In this document: positions 22,292 to 32,482 of the stretch, in pieces
How the letters are laid out: each line of letters starts with the position of its first letter
Position numbering within the stretch: position 1 is the first letter of the stretch
Assembly: GCA_028554755.1 (NCBI GenBank)
Contig: JAPTOF010000016.1
Location: forward strand, 3,943,001 to 4,007,000
Length of the DNA: 64,000 nucleotides
Origin: Cordia subcordata
Taxonomy: Eukaryota > Streptophyta > Magnoliopsida > Boraginales > Cordiaceae
Direction of reading: 5' to 3'
Notes under the pieces: generated by a model
What the model was told of the DNA's origin: nothing
The model's database searches: none
What the model saw: the letters and a program-made list of their open reading frames with translations, nothing else
Program-made: the position numbers and the translations under genes

Positions 22292-25200
22292 TATATGTAT
22301 GTATGTATGTATTATATAGACGACCTGTTTGGATTGTTTTTATGAATAATTAAGAAAAGGCACTTTTGTTTTGCAATAAGCGTTTGAATTGGTTTTTGAG
22401 AAACTGAAGCTGTTAAAAGTAAAAAAAGAGCTCAAATTGAGTTTTTCTCCAAGAGCCAAGAATTTAACTTCTGAAAAAAAACTTTCTTTGCGGAAGCTGT
22501 TATACGAGAAATGTTTTTTCCCCCCAAAAAGGCCAATCCAAATGAGCCCATATTGTTAAAGCTGTCTTCTTATATTTGTTATTGTTTTTATCTATATTTT
22601 CATGTTATTTGGTTAATATGGGTGTAATATCTGAATATGCAGTCATGATTTTCTTGTTTTCATTCATTTTTCCGAGGAGATAGCTGTCTATCTGTATTTT
22701 TCTTTTTTTCTTTTTTTTATGTGTAGGTGTGTGTTGGGGGAGATACTTTTTGTAAAGTATATGAATTCTGTACTGATATTTTGTTGACTAGTTCAATATA
22801 TATTCAGTTAAAAATTTGACTCCAAAAGCTGATTTGAATTGGTAAACTCTGGATGATATTGAATTAGATTTAATTTAAGTTTGCTTCTGTGATATTAGTT
22901 AATTTTTGCTGCAGAAGGCTCTTTCCTTACTTGCAATTAAGTTTATATGTTTTGATATATTAGAGTTTTGTGGAGTTTATATTAAACTAACCTCTGTGCT
23001 AAGAAATTAAGTTTCGGAAAAATGAGAATCTTTTTTAGGTAAATTGAAAAATGTGAACTTACTGACATGGATGCTCTTGTTTGCAGATATTTGGGGTTAT
23101 CTATAGGGGCATATAAATGTAGATTATTGTGGACAGTTTTATTTAATTTTTAATCTTATTTTGGTTTTTTTTTTTTTTTTTTTTAATTAGAAATGTGAAA
23201 CAACTGACCCAGTAAATGGAACTCCCTGTGTGCCAATCCTCAATGATGGAACGCTACCAAAGTTTCTCCAGTCAAAACGCCTTGAGAATGCAGTAAACAG
23301 AAATAATTCCAGGCTAAAAATATTCTCTGGCACAGCAAATCCTGCGCTTTCTCAGGTAGGTGGACTTTAGCATGATATGGTATTAAGGCAACATGATGAA
23401 ATATGTTGGTATTTATTTTAGGGGTATGCTTTTCTCATGGTAATGTCTCCACATTAAATTCAGACATCTATTGGATTTTTTCCTGGCATAACTAGAAAAA
23501 TTATGTTATAAATGTGTATGTTAGTGAGGGAGAAAGGCTTAGATTGAGGTTGGACTTGCTGAAATGGTACAGTCTTTGGCGAATGCACACGTAAAGATGG
23601 TTGTTTTTCCTACACTATTCTCATTTTAATGTCTGTTTTTCATGTTCTCTCACATTTTAATGTTGTTTCTTCACTTAGGAAATTGCTTGGTACATGGGTC
23701 TTGAGTTGGGAAAAAGAAACATCAAGCGGTTTGCAGATGGAGAAATTTATGTTAAGTTGCAAGAGAGCGTTCGTGGCTGTAATGTGTATCTTATCCAGTC
23801 TACCTGCCCTCCAGCCAATGAAAATCTTATGGAGCTTTTGGTAATGATAGATGCTTGTCGAAGGGCCTCCGCAAAAAACATTACCGCAGTGATTCCATAC
23901 TTTGGATATGCTAGAGCTGATAGAAAGGCAAGTTTTAGTAGAAACTGCTTATGATATGCCATTTTGCATGTTTATGCATGGTGCGTCTCTTTTACCCTAC
24001 TCTTTATTGACTCACTTAAGCATTTTAACCGTGTCCTCTTGAGAATCAGTTGAATGATGTCTGCTCAAGAATGAAAGAAATAAAATACTGAGAAATAGAA
24101 GATTAAGGGATGGAGAAGACTGAACTTGATCTCAATTTTGTCAAATAGTTGAACTTTTGACAGAAAATAATGTTTTCATTTATGTTTAGCCAAGTGATAC
24201 TCTACGATTATTTGCTTGGCTGTATTCTTCAAGAAATTAAGCATCAGCACCATGTTGACCATACGAAGAATCAGTTACTAATCTTGCTCTCTCATCAGAC
24301 GCAAGGGCGTGAATCAATTGCTGCCAAACTAGTCGCAAACCTTATTACAGAAGCAGGTGCGGATCGGGTGCTTGCCTGTGATCTTCATTCTGGGCAGTCA
24401 ATGGGCTACTTTGATATTCCAGTGGATCATGTACACTGTCAGGTAACTACAAAAGGTTGCAATAACTACTGGGTACTGATGGATTTCAATTTTACTGATC
24501 AACGATTTTTTGGTTTGTGTGCACAAGCCTGTTATTCTTGATTATCTTGCAAGCAAGAAGATTTCTTCCAGTGATTTGGTGGTGGTCTCACCTGATGTTG
24601 GAGGAGTTGCTAGAGCACGTGCTTTTGCTAAAAAGTTGTCTGATGCACCTTTGGCCATTGTTGACAAGAGGCGCCATGGGCACAATGTGGCTGAGGTATT
24701 TTTCTTGACTTGATCTTTCGTCAAATTATTTATTTTGGTGCATAGATTTATGATTTTCTGTTAGGGGCCTGAAGTTTGAATTTGCTGTATATTTTGGCTT
24801 GTAAATGAACAACTGGGCCAGCTGGCTTTTGTCTTACATAATATGGACAAGAAATGATACCTTTAAAGATTAAAGTATATATAAGTGGATTGATTTTTGA
24901 AATGAGCTAAAATTAGAAAGTAAGGCATGTAATTTGCAATGAATGGGCCATTAAGTCTCATGCAATGGACATGGTCATAGAAATGATACCTTAAAGATTA
25001 AATTATTCCATTTTATAGAAGGCAACGTAATTTTATAATGGGCAAAATTAGAAAGCAAGGCATGTAATTTGCCATGGATGGGTTTTATGTCTCACGGAAT
25101 GAACATGGTCATTTGTAAAGGAGGCAATTTATCATTTGTAAGTATTATTAAGTTCAGAAGCAACGAATCCAATGACATGTTTCCTTTGTAAATACTTTTT

Positions 25201-26441
25201 CATTAGCAATTTTTTCTTATTTTGTACGATCTTTTTGAGGAGTTGACACTTCCTCTTTCCTTGCAGGTGATGAATTTGATTGGTGATGTTAAAGGCAAAG
25301 TTGCAGTTATGGTTGATGACATGATTGACACGGCAGGTCAGTTCAGTTGTTTAAGAATATACATGCATACGCATCGCCCCAAGTTGTTTATAAGCAATAA
25401 ACGACAAGTAGAATCCTGTAGCATCATTAATTTGCGAGAGGCCAAAAAGGTGGACGAAAATATTGCTATATTATAGTATTTTGTTGCTTATTGCCAAAGA
25501 TCCCAGGGTTGGTTTCACTGAACTTCTCAAATTTTCTCCTTAATTTCTTCTAATCATGCACAATATGGATTGGCGGGACTTTATATCAATTAGATGCCAT
25601 GTTAGCTTCACTTGGTGTCTGAGCACTATCTGTGCTTGCAATCTGAGAGCTCATGAATTATCCAGTTCTTTTGTTCCAAGTCATGGATATATCGAACTTA
25701 TCTAGTTAATCTCTGGTGGGTTAGGGACCATCGCCGAAGGTGCGTCTTTGTTGCATGCCGAAGGGGCTAGGGAAGTCTATGCATGCTGCACTCATGCTGT
25801 TTTCAGGTGAAGCCTATCCTCACTTTTGTGCCTTTTTCTTCATCTTAGAGATGCTGAAAAATCTGTTACCTATCATGGATGTTTCTTCTTTTACTCTCAA
25901 ATCGGGGTATACTGAACAAAAATCTACTTTCAGATTTTAAAGATTTCCCTCCTTTAAATAAAATATTTCTCTCAGATTTTGTCAGTTAGAACTGCCAGAC
26001 TGCCATTTTCTTTTGTTCGTTTTAATTTATGAATCTATTGGGAAAACATTCTGGGAGTTCGTGCCGAGTCATTACAGCTGCAGGATGGTGCCTTAACCTA
26101 GTGATACATGACATAATTGTTTTAAATCGAAAAATCGGTGCCTAGAATGTTCAGGATTAATAAGTGGCACATAACTATACAACCTCATAGTTCCTTATTG
26201 TGCAGTGGGTGTCCTATTTGAGTACTACGATAATATGCTGTTAGTGTTGTTTCCTTACAGTCCCCCTGCTGTTGAGAGGTTGTCAAGCGGCCTGTTTCAG
26301 GAGGTCATTGTTACGAATACGATTCCAGCGATGGAGAAGAACTATTTTCCGCAGTTGACAGTTCTTACGGTTGCAAACCTTCTAGGCGAAACTATCTGGC
26401 GAGTTCAGGATGATTCTTCAGTGAGCAGCATTTTCCAATGA
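22042..26441 (+). CDS. PRS2: Ribose-phosphate pyrophosphokinase, plastid type (PRS2-like), eight exons
   Basis: Makes PRPP from ribose 5-phosphate and ATP, the entry point for nucleotide, histidine, tryptophan and NAD synthesis. Exons: 22042-22194, 23191-23355, 23679-23927, 24299-24442, 24528-24695, 25267-25336, 25725-25806 and 26261-26441, giving 403 residues in one frame (Arabidopsis PRS2 is about 400). Residues 1-51 are Ser-rich and look like a chloroplast transit peptide. The core shows [33 protein letters not shown] (about 217), the loop DKRRHGHN (about 283) and the PRPP-binding motif [11 protein letters not shown] (about 307-317). Exon 1 is the least sure: a second donor at 22239 looks possible, but only the donor at 22195 keeps frame with exon 2. 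Intron 3 has a GC donor (AAG then GCAAGT). Intron 1 carries a microsatellite and a MITE. Confidence 0.93.
22244..22316. repeat. Compound CG/CA/TA/GTAT microsatellite in PRS2 intron 1
   Basis: An uninterrupted alternating purine-pyrimidine tract runs from CGCGCGCGCG through CACACACA to TATATATA and then GTAT units. Such tracts are prone to Z-DNA and to length change. Confidence 0.92.
22321..22549. repeat. MITE-like family 1, copy E (PRS2 intron 1)
   Basis: The left end CGACCTGTTTGGATTGTTTT mirrors the right end AAGGCCAATCCAAATGAGCC. The interior has 'gagaaactgaagctgttaaa'. Confidence 0.72.
24851..25115. repeat. Tandem duplication in PRS2 intron 5
   Basis: Two copies with a period of about 130 bases share GAAATGATACCTTTAAAGAT versus GAAATGATACCTTAAAGATT, then AAAATTAGAAAGTAAGGCAT versus AAAATTAGAAAGCAAGGCAT, and 'ggacatggtcat' versus 'gaacatggtcat'. 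Confidence 0.75.
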
Positions 26442-27508
26442 CCAGCAAGAAGCAGAAGATATGTGATTGCATTTCTGGTTCATGGAAGAAATGATGTATG
26501 CCCTTGTTATAACTCTAACCCTCTCCTCCACAGCTGCTTTTAATTATTTGACCAGCCCATGAGCGTCTGCCTCTCCGGACGCTGCTACCGCCGCACGAGT
26601 CAAGAGTACAAGAGCGCAGATGGACAAGCGCTTGATCTGAACTAAGCTGAAGTGACATTGTCTTTGCTGCTTTTTCTCTCCTGCTGGATAAAATTGATGC
26701 AGATGTCTGCTGAATTTAGAGTAGTTTTTCTTTTGGACATGACTTTCGGGAAAAATAACCTGTGTATGCTTAGTCTATATGAGGTTGATGTCTCTCTTTT
26801 CTCTCTCACACGCACCCACTCGCTTTTGCTCTTGTGCCCTTTCATTGGGGGTGGTGTGTAGCTCGGTCTCCTCCCCGCATCTCCCCCCGCGAAAAGGGGC
26901 GGGGACCGGGGCAGGGTAGTAGGTGGTGCCCATTCACAGCTAGGAACACTTCACTTCCTTGAATTATGAAGTGATACTGGACTAATGGTTTTAAATCAAG
27001 TCTATATTTCTTATCTACAGTTACATAAAATACTTTTGATTTTTACAAGCTGTGGTAACAAGGTGAAGGTTCACATAAAATCTCTTTGCAAGAAGTAGAG
27101 AAATCTAACATTTGATCTCTAATTGCCTTTTCACGATCTTCAAAATCTTTGAAGAGAGTGGCTGTGATCAATAGTTGTATGTCATGTTGTTCATCACGTG
27201 CAGAACTTAAAATTGTTGTTCACCTGTAGAGATGTTTCACTTTTTTCTTTTTATATCTTTTTCCTTTCAAAAAAAGAGATGGAATGTAGACTATTTGATT
27301 TTAAAGAAAAATCTTTCCTACCTTGACCCTGGAAAAGAAAAAGGGAAATCCTATTATATAATTAATTATGATTTTGCAAAAGAATCTTTCCTATTTATCG
27401 ATTGAACAAAGTATTTCCATTTCATTCCACAATGGAATTAACTACTTCATTTCATTTGACACCGAAAACTTAAACTTTCATTTCATTCCATTTGACAACG
27501 GAAACTTA

Positions 27509-28077
27509 GGGTGCTTTTGGTTTGCTTGTTTTTTGTTTTCATTTTTATGGAAAATGAAAATTAGGATAGAAAACTCATTTGGTTAATCATTTTTGTTTTT
27601 ATTTTCAAAAAACACAAATTAGTTTTTAAAAAAATAGAAAATATCAAAAAAAGTGTTTTTTCTGAAAATAAGGTGGTAATTTTGTAAATAATTTTAAAAG
27701 ATTTAGTAAATAAGTTGGTATTTTTGTAAATAATTCTAAAGATTTGGAAAATAAGGTAGCAATTTTGTAAATAACTCTAAAAGATCTAGAAAACAAAGTG
27801 GTAGTTTTGTAAATATCTCTAAAAAATTTAAAAAACAAGGTAACAATTTTGTAAATATATTAAAAAAATTTAGAAAACAATGTGACAATTTTGTAAATAT
27901 CTCCAAAAATTTAGAAAACAAGGTGATAATTTTCCAAATAAATATAAAAAAGCAAAACACTTTTGGTAACCAAACACATTTTTTAAATTTTACAAAACAA
28001 AAGAAATTATTTTTTTTAAAAAAAATAAAAATAAAAACTAGAAAATGCAAACGGAAAACAGTAAACCAAACGCAACC
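27509..28077. repeat. MITE with internal ~42 bp tandem array, copy 2
   Basis: Same family as 18019-18685: the left end GGGTGCTTTTGGTTTGCTTG is mirrored by the right end AGTAAACCAAACGCAACC, with about six or seven units around 'gtaattttgtaaataat' between. The two copies are in the same orientation and differ in unit number. Confidence 0.85.
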
Positions 28078-28158
28078 TTTAAGTACTTTCATTTCTCTGC
28101 AACGAAAACTTTAACGAGGAGTTTCTCGTCAAGGGAATTCGTGGGGGACTAGAAAAAC

Positions 28159-28159
<1 letters not shown>

Positions 28160-28191
<32 letters not shown>

Positions 28192-28206
28192 GAGAGAGAG
28201 AGAGAC
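28160..28206. repeat. (GA)n microsatellite
   Basis: Nearly perfect AG dinucleotides, broken once by GGG. Confidence 0.92.
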
Positions 28207-28730
28207 AGCAAAAATCTCAATATACTTCTTGCAGCAGGAACTTGGAATTTGGGTACAAATAAAAGAATTGGTTTTCGTTTAGTAAATTTCTAGTTAATCA
28301 CCTCAACGAGGAACTAGAAAATAGAAAGACATACACCTGAAGTCTCTATTTACTTTCTATACTTGTTGCAGAATGAACTTCTCAGAAAAAACAAAAAGCT
28401 AAAATTAATCTTACAAAATCCTTTCTGTACATCTTCAGTCTATACAAAATCCTCGTCTACATCATCAGTCTTGAAGCTTCATCAAGTGCTTCAATCCTTA
28501 TACGAATTGAGCTATGTCGTTTATCTCTTGGCATCCCATGATACAGGGAACGGGTTACCTACTCTTAACGGTCAAACGAGCCCATTGATCAAAGTAAACT
28601 CATGCTCCATCTCCAAAAATATGCATGGTCTGCATGGCTTCTCTTGAAGGAGGAACACGAAAAACCTATTCGCGTAAGCTCATAACCTCCATTGTTCAAT
28701 GTACTCAACCTATTACTAACAGCTTATAAG

Positions 28731-31700
28731 TCACTCTGCTAAAATACCGAAGTCCACTGCTTCATTTAGGAAAATCTCAGGATGCACTGCTGCAGTGGTG
28801 AAATTGAGCGCTTTCCGGAGCTTATGGTGATGAAAGATTTCGACTTCAACTAAGAAGGATGAGCTCACAGGCCGATGATCTGAGAGTTTTATCTCCGCTC
28901 TCTTGTAAGAAAGCTGTTTAATGCCTTTTCCTAGCCACAATATGCGATCGCACCTGTAGGGCAACCAAATTATATACTGTCAGCAACTCAAAAGCAACAA
29001 TATTAAGCTTTTTCAAGAAAGTATCTTATACCATGCTGGGGATCTCTTCTTCTCTCCTTCTTTTGGGTTCTCTCCCACGTATCTGTGAGAGTTGAGTTCA
29101 TACTTGTACGTAGGCGCGAAGTTTATGAGTCCTTCCTTCCACCCATCAAAGACATGTCCATTTCTTAGCTCTTTGCAAAGCTGCCACAAAAATGTTGCAA
29201 TGAGTGAGGAAGAACTACACTAGTCGATAATAGACAGCCATAAGTCATAAGGCATTTGGATCTTACCTGGTCATTGTTCATAAGTTTATCCCACTGCTTA
29301 TTGGCAACCAGCTTCCTTATCTTTGCATCCGTCAGGTTTATGCGATAGTTCAGATCCCCGAACCAGAAAATCTGACTGTTGCAACAAAAACACCGGCAAA
29401 AAATCCTGTTTAGGAACGTAATACTTGAGGAGAATAGCTAAATAAAAGCTCAAATTATGACTTTCTTCCGTTTCTTCACTGTTACTAAACAAACTGCTTC
29501 CAATTAAGTACCTCTTCCCATGGACTAAAATGGTAGATCTAGTAGGTACTTACTCATGAGATGGAATAGTTTGAGGCTGATCTGTGTCCAGTACAGATGA
29601 GAAGCGAGTGCGTCTCAAGATTTCGTAAACATCAGAGTTGCGCCTAGCGCCATCCTTCTGGCCGGAGGTCAAATGAGAACAAACGAAGCACATCCGCGAT
29701 TGGTAAAGAGACATGCTAACAGAAACAGATCCCTGTGACAGCAACAAAAGAGTTTTATCAGCAAAACACATCAGCGATTGAGCATCACATAGAATTGGCA
29801 TGGCAAAAGATCTACTGATATCAGCAAGAAAGAAAGAAGTAATACCTTGTTGCCCATGTAGCCCATGAGGCCTACTCCAACAGGAGAAACTTTTAAGTTG
29901 TTTATGTGTCTCCTTAACTTTCTTCGCACCCAAACTGATACATATATCCCAACCATCTGCTTGCTGATGATCCGCACATACCCTGCACGCGACTTTACCA
30001 GGTCCCTCAGAGGTGCACTCTTTTGTTTAACCTCTGATTCCTCGGAAAAAGTATCATCTCCCTCTTCAGAACATTGATCAGAGCCATCCGATAATGGATT
30101 GAGCGCATCAAGTCCGTCTTGCTGATCCGTCCACATCAACCCCAGGTTTCCAGAACTACGATGCACTCTCTTTAGTTCATTACAACCAAGAGAAGTGTTT
30201 TGGGGGGCCGAAGCAAGAGTATCATCCATCCAACTAGAACCAACACTTGCAGAACTGCTGAATACTCTTCTCAGTTTGAATCTAGAAGAAAGAACTTGAG
30301 GCGTTGGATCCAATGAACGTTCTGGCCAATCCAATCCACTGTCGCAGTCAATACCATATATTCTCTTTAACCGGAGATTCTTCCCCAGCCCAAACATATC
30401 TGCATTTGCCATGTCAGAGGTGCTCGTGGACTCTTCTCCGGCCATGTCTAGTACAGGAGTATCGGCTGCATCAGCAAGTATATCGGCAGCAGAAGAAGTC
30501 CTCAACACTGGAGATGGCGGAGCACTGTAACTTTTGGGCTTAGATTCAGGTTCCAGTGATTTATTCAAGGTTTGGCGAATTATCGTCTCCCATTTCGATA
30601 TAGGCCTTCTGTTCTCCGCTCCCAGCACATTTCCAGCATTTAAAGGGACAACCTCTTGAAAACTGTTAAATGAAGATGCACATTAGATAAAAGATCACAG
30701 AAAAAGGACCCTGATGCCTCTGATCAAATTTGCTGTAAAATGAAAATATGGCAGTTCATGCGTGTTTACTGATGCTGATGATATTTCAATCACAGAGGAG
30801 AAGCAACTTAAGACACATGCTTTCTCTTTTTCTCTTGAAACCAAAACTTGAGGACTTTTGGACATGAATTGACTCGTGGACATGAAATAATTTCATTGAA
30901 TATTCACAAACAGATCTATGAGGCACTACTCTGATATAGGAATATGCTACAATCAAGATGAAGACTTCCGATTTGTTTACATATTCACTTTAAAAATCCG
31001 AGCTTGAGTTGTGGAGCGGTTTTGAGCCTCAGAATAAGGAACCGATGAATGATATACATACCCAAGAATGTAAATGTCAGCAGGATCTTGCATACGAAGC
31101 CATTCATCGATTTCAAGGTCCTCGTGTGGAGCTCTTCCGGCAACATTCCAAGTGCCTATTGTCACTCTGCAGAAAACATCAGAAAATAGTAAATCATCAA
31201 ATAACATCATAGCAGTATCATGAAAATTAAATTCCAACAGAAGGACTATTAGTGCCAAACCTCACATCCTTTGTGTTTATGTACTGAGCACGCAGAGTTT
31301 CTGATTTTCCTCTCCTGTGCCGTGATGAATAGCCTTTGGAAGTTTTCCCTGAAAAGGTAGAATTTCCAAATGTTAATCTCGAAATTAAACTTCAAGTTAC
31401 TCGATTCATCAATCAACTGACAGAATAGGCCTAGAAGGCAGTGTATCATATACTTGATCAGACTGACGATAGCAAGATTAGGCTGATGAAACAACATGAA
31501 CCAGCAACAATCAACAGTAAAGTTTTCAACTCAGAAATAGGAAACTTGAGTGCAACGGTAAAGAGTTTCTACAGTTAACTCATCAATCTAAGAGGGTGTT
31601 TAGTTTTGTTTACTTGGGTGTTTATAGGCACCTATAGAAAAGCAGCCCCTCACTACTTTCTACAGTTTATGCTTATAACTCCCAAATAAGCACTGCCAAA

Positions 31701-32298
31701 CACATGCAAAATTTGTGATAATTTCCATGATTAAACATTCATCTATCAGGCCTAGTTGCAATTTTGCAAGGGATAGTCGACTTCAACTAGTGGGATAAAG
31801 ACTCTGATTCGATTCTTGTTCAAGTCCAACACTATCTCAAGTACACTGATAGACGAAAATTTACTGAGAAGGAGTTTCATATAGTGCCTGAAGTTTGAGA
31901 CTGCTTCCCCTGGCCATCATGATCCTTATAATCCATTCTTTCATCTTTGAGAGAGTAAGCTGCAAATGAAGAAGAAAACAAAATCATCAAGCAGATAAAA
32001 TGGGGGGAAAAATAACAAAAAGCAGCAAAAGATCTTTATGTTATGCATAATTGCATAAATAATGCTATCTTTACCTTCATCCTCGCTTTCAGTTTCAGTA
32101 TCAAGCTCATCTTCACTAAAATCATAAACCTTAGGCCTAATATTGAACCATTTTTTCATCACAATTGAAGGCCAAAAGGGCTGCAAACACCATATGCAAT
32201 ATAACTACCATAACCCAAAAGAAAAAAAAAAAAAAAAAAGAATGGTGTAATAGAACCAGGAAACATACCTCAGAGCGCTTTCTTCTTTGAGTTCTCAT
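28731..32298 (-). CDS. Type I inositol polyphosphate 5-phosphatase, 625 residues, ten exons
   Basis: Removes the 5-phosphate from inositol phosphates or phosphoinositides, lowering Ins(1,4,5)P3 or PI(4,5)P2 signals. Exons in coding order: 32298-32269, 32180-32075, 31959-31888, 31348-31261, 31166-31062, 30662-29846, 29732-29554, 29375-29267, 29180-29032 and 28953-28731. All join in frame. The N-terminus has [10 protein letters not shown] and an acidic stretch, then [18 protein letters not shown]. The catalytic domain starts at [10 protein letters not shown] (about 103) and is split by a long Ser-rich insert (about 150-350), as in plant type I enzymes. Later come [26 protein letters not shown], motif WFGDLNYR (about 470-477), motif PAWCDRIL across exons 9/10 (about 550) and SDHRPV (about 573). 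No motif residue seems lost. It resembles Arabidopsis At1g71710 most. Intron 3 has a GC donor (CAG then GCACTA). Confidence 0.93.
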
Positions 32299-32461
32299 AG
32301 TGTTTGTAACACAAAAAACCCGAACCCGAATAAAACGATGGACACACAATTAAACGTGAACAAGAAATAGAAGAAGCAAAGATTATTGAGACTTTTAAAA
32401 CACAATTTTCAACTTTGTTTCAAAAGATATGTTCCCAGCCATGCAAGCAGTGGCACTTACC

Positions 32462-32482
32462 CTTTATATTTATATATATGCC
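32462..32482 (-). promoter_or_regulatory. Likely TATA region of the 5-phosphatase gene
   Basis: Read on the minus strand, CATATATATAAATATAAAGG lies about 165-185 bases upstream of the ATG at 32298, a suitable spot for a core promoter with a ~140-base leader. Confidence 0.4.

Larger units (their letters stand above)
26442..28730. other. Convergent intergenic region between PRS2 and the 5-phosphatase
   Basis: PRS2 (+) and the 5-phosphatase (-) face each other here, so both ends hold 3'UTR. No gene is supported. A short GC-rich patch (about 26865-26920) lies downstream of PRS2. A 42-bp-repeat MITE (27509-28077) and a (GA)n tract (28160-28206) fill much of the middle. Confidence 0.6.

Noticed and set aside
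22239..22319. Extension of PRS2 exon 1 through the CG/CA repeat
   Set aside because: The encoded RARAHTHTH text is microsatellite and ends at a stop; the second donor at 22239 also breaks frame with exon 2.
29865..30543. Plus-strand ORFs of 70 and 79 residues
   Set aside because: Opposite strand of exon 6 of the 5-phosphatase.
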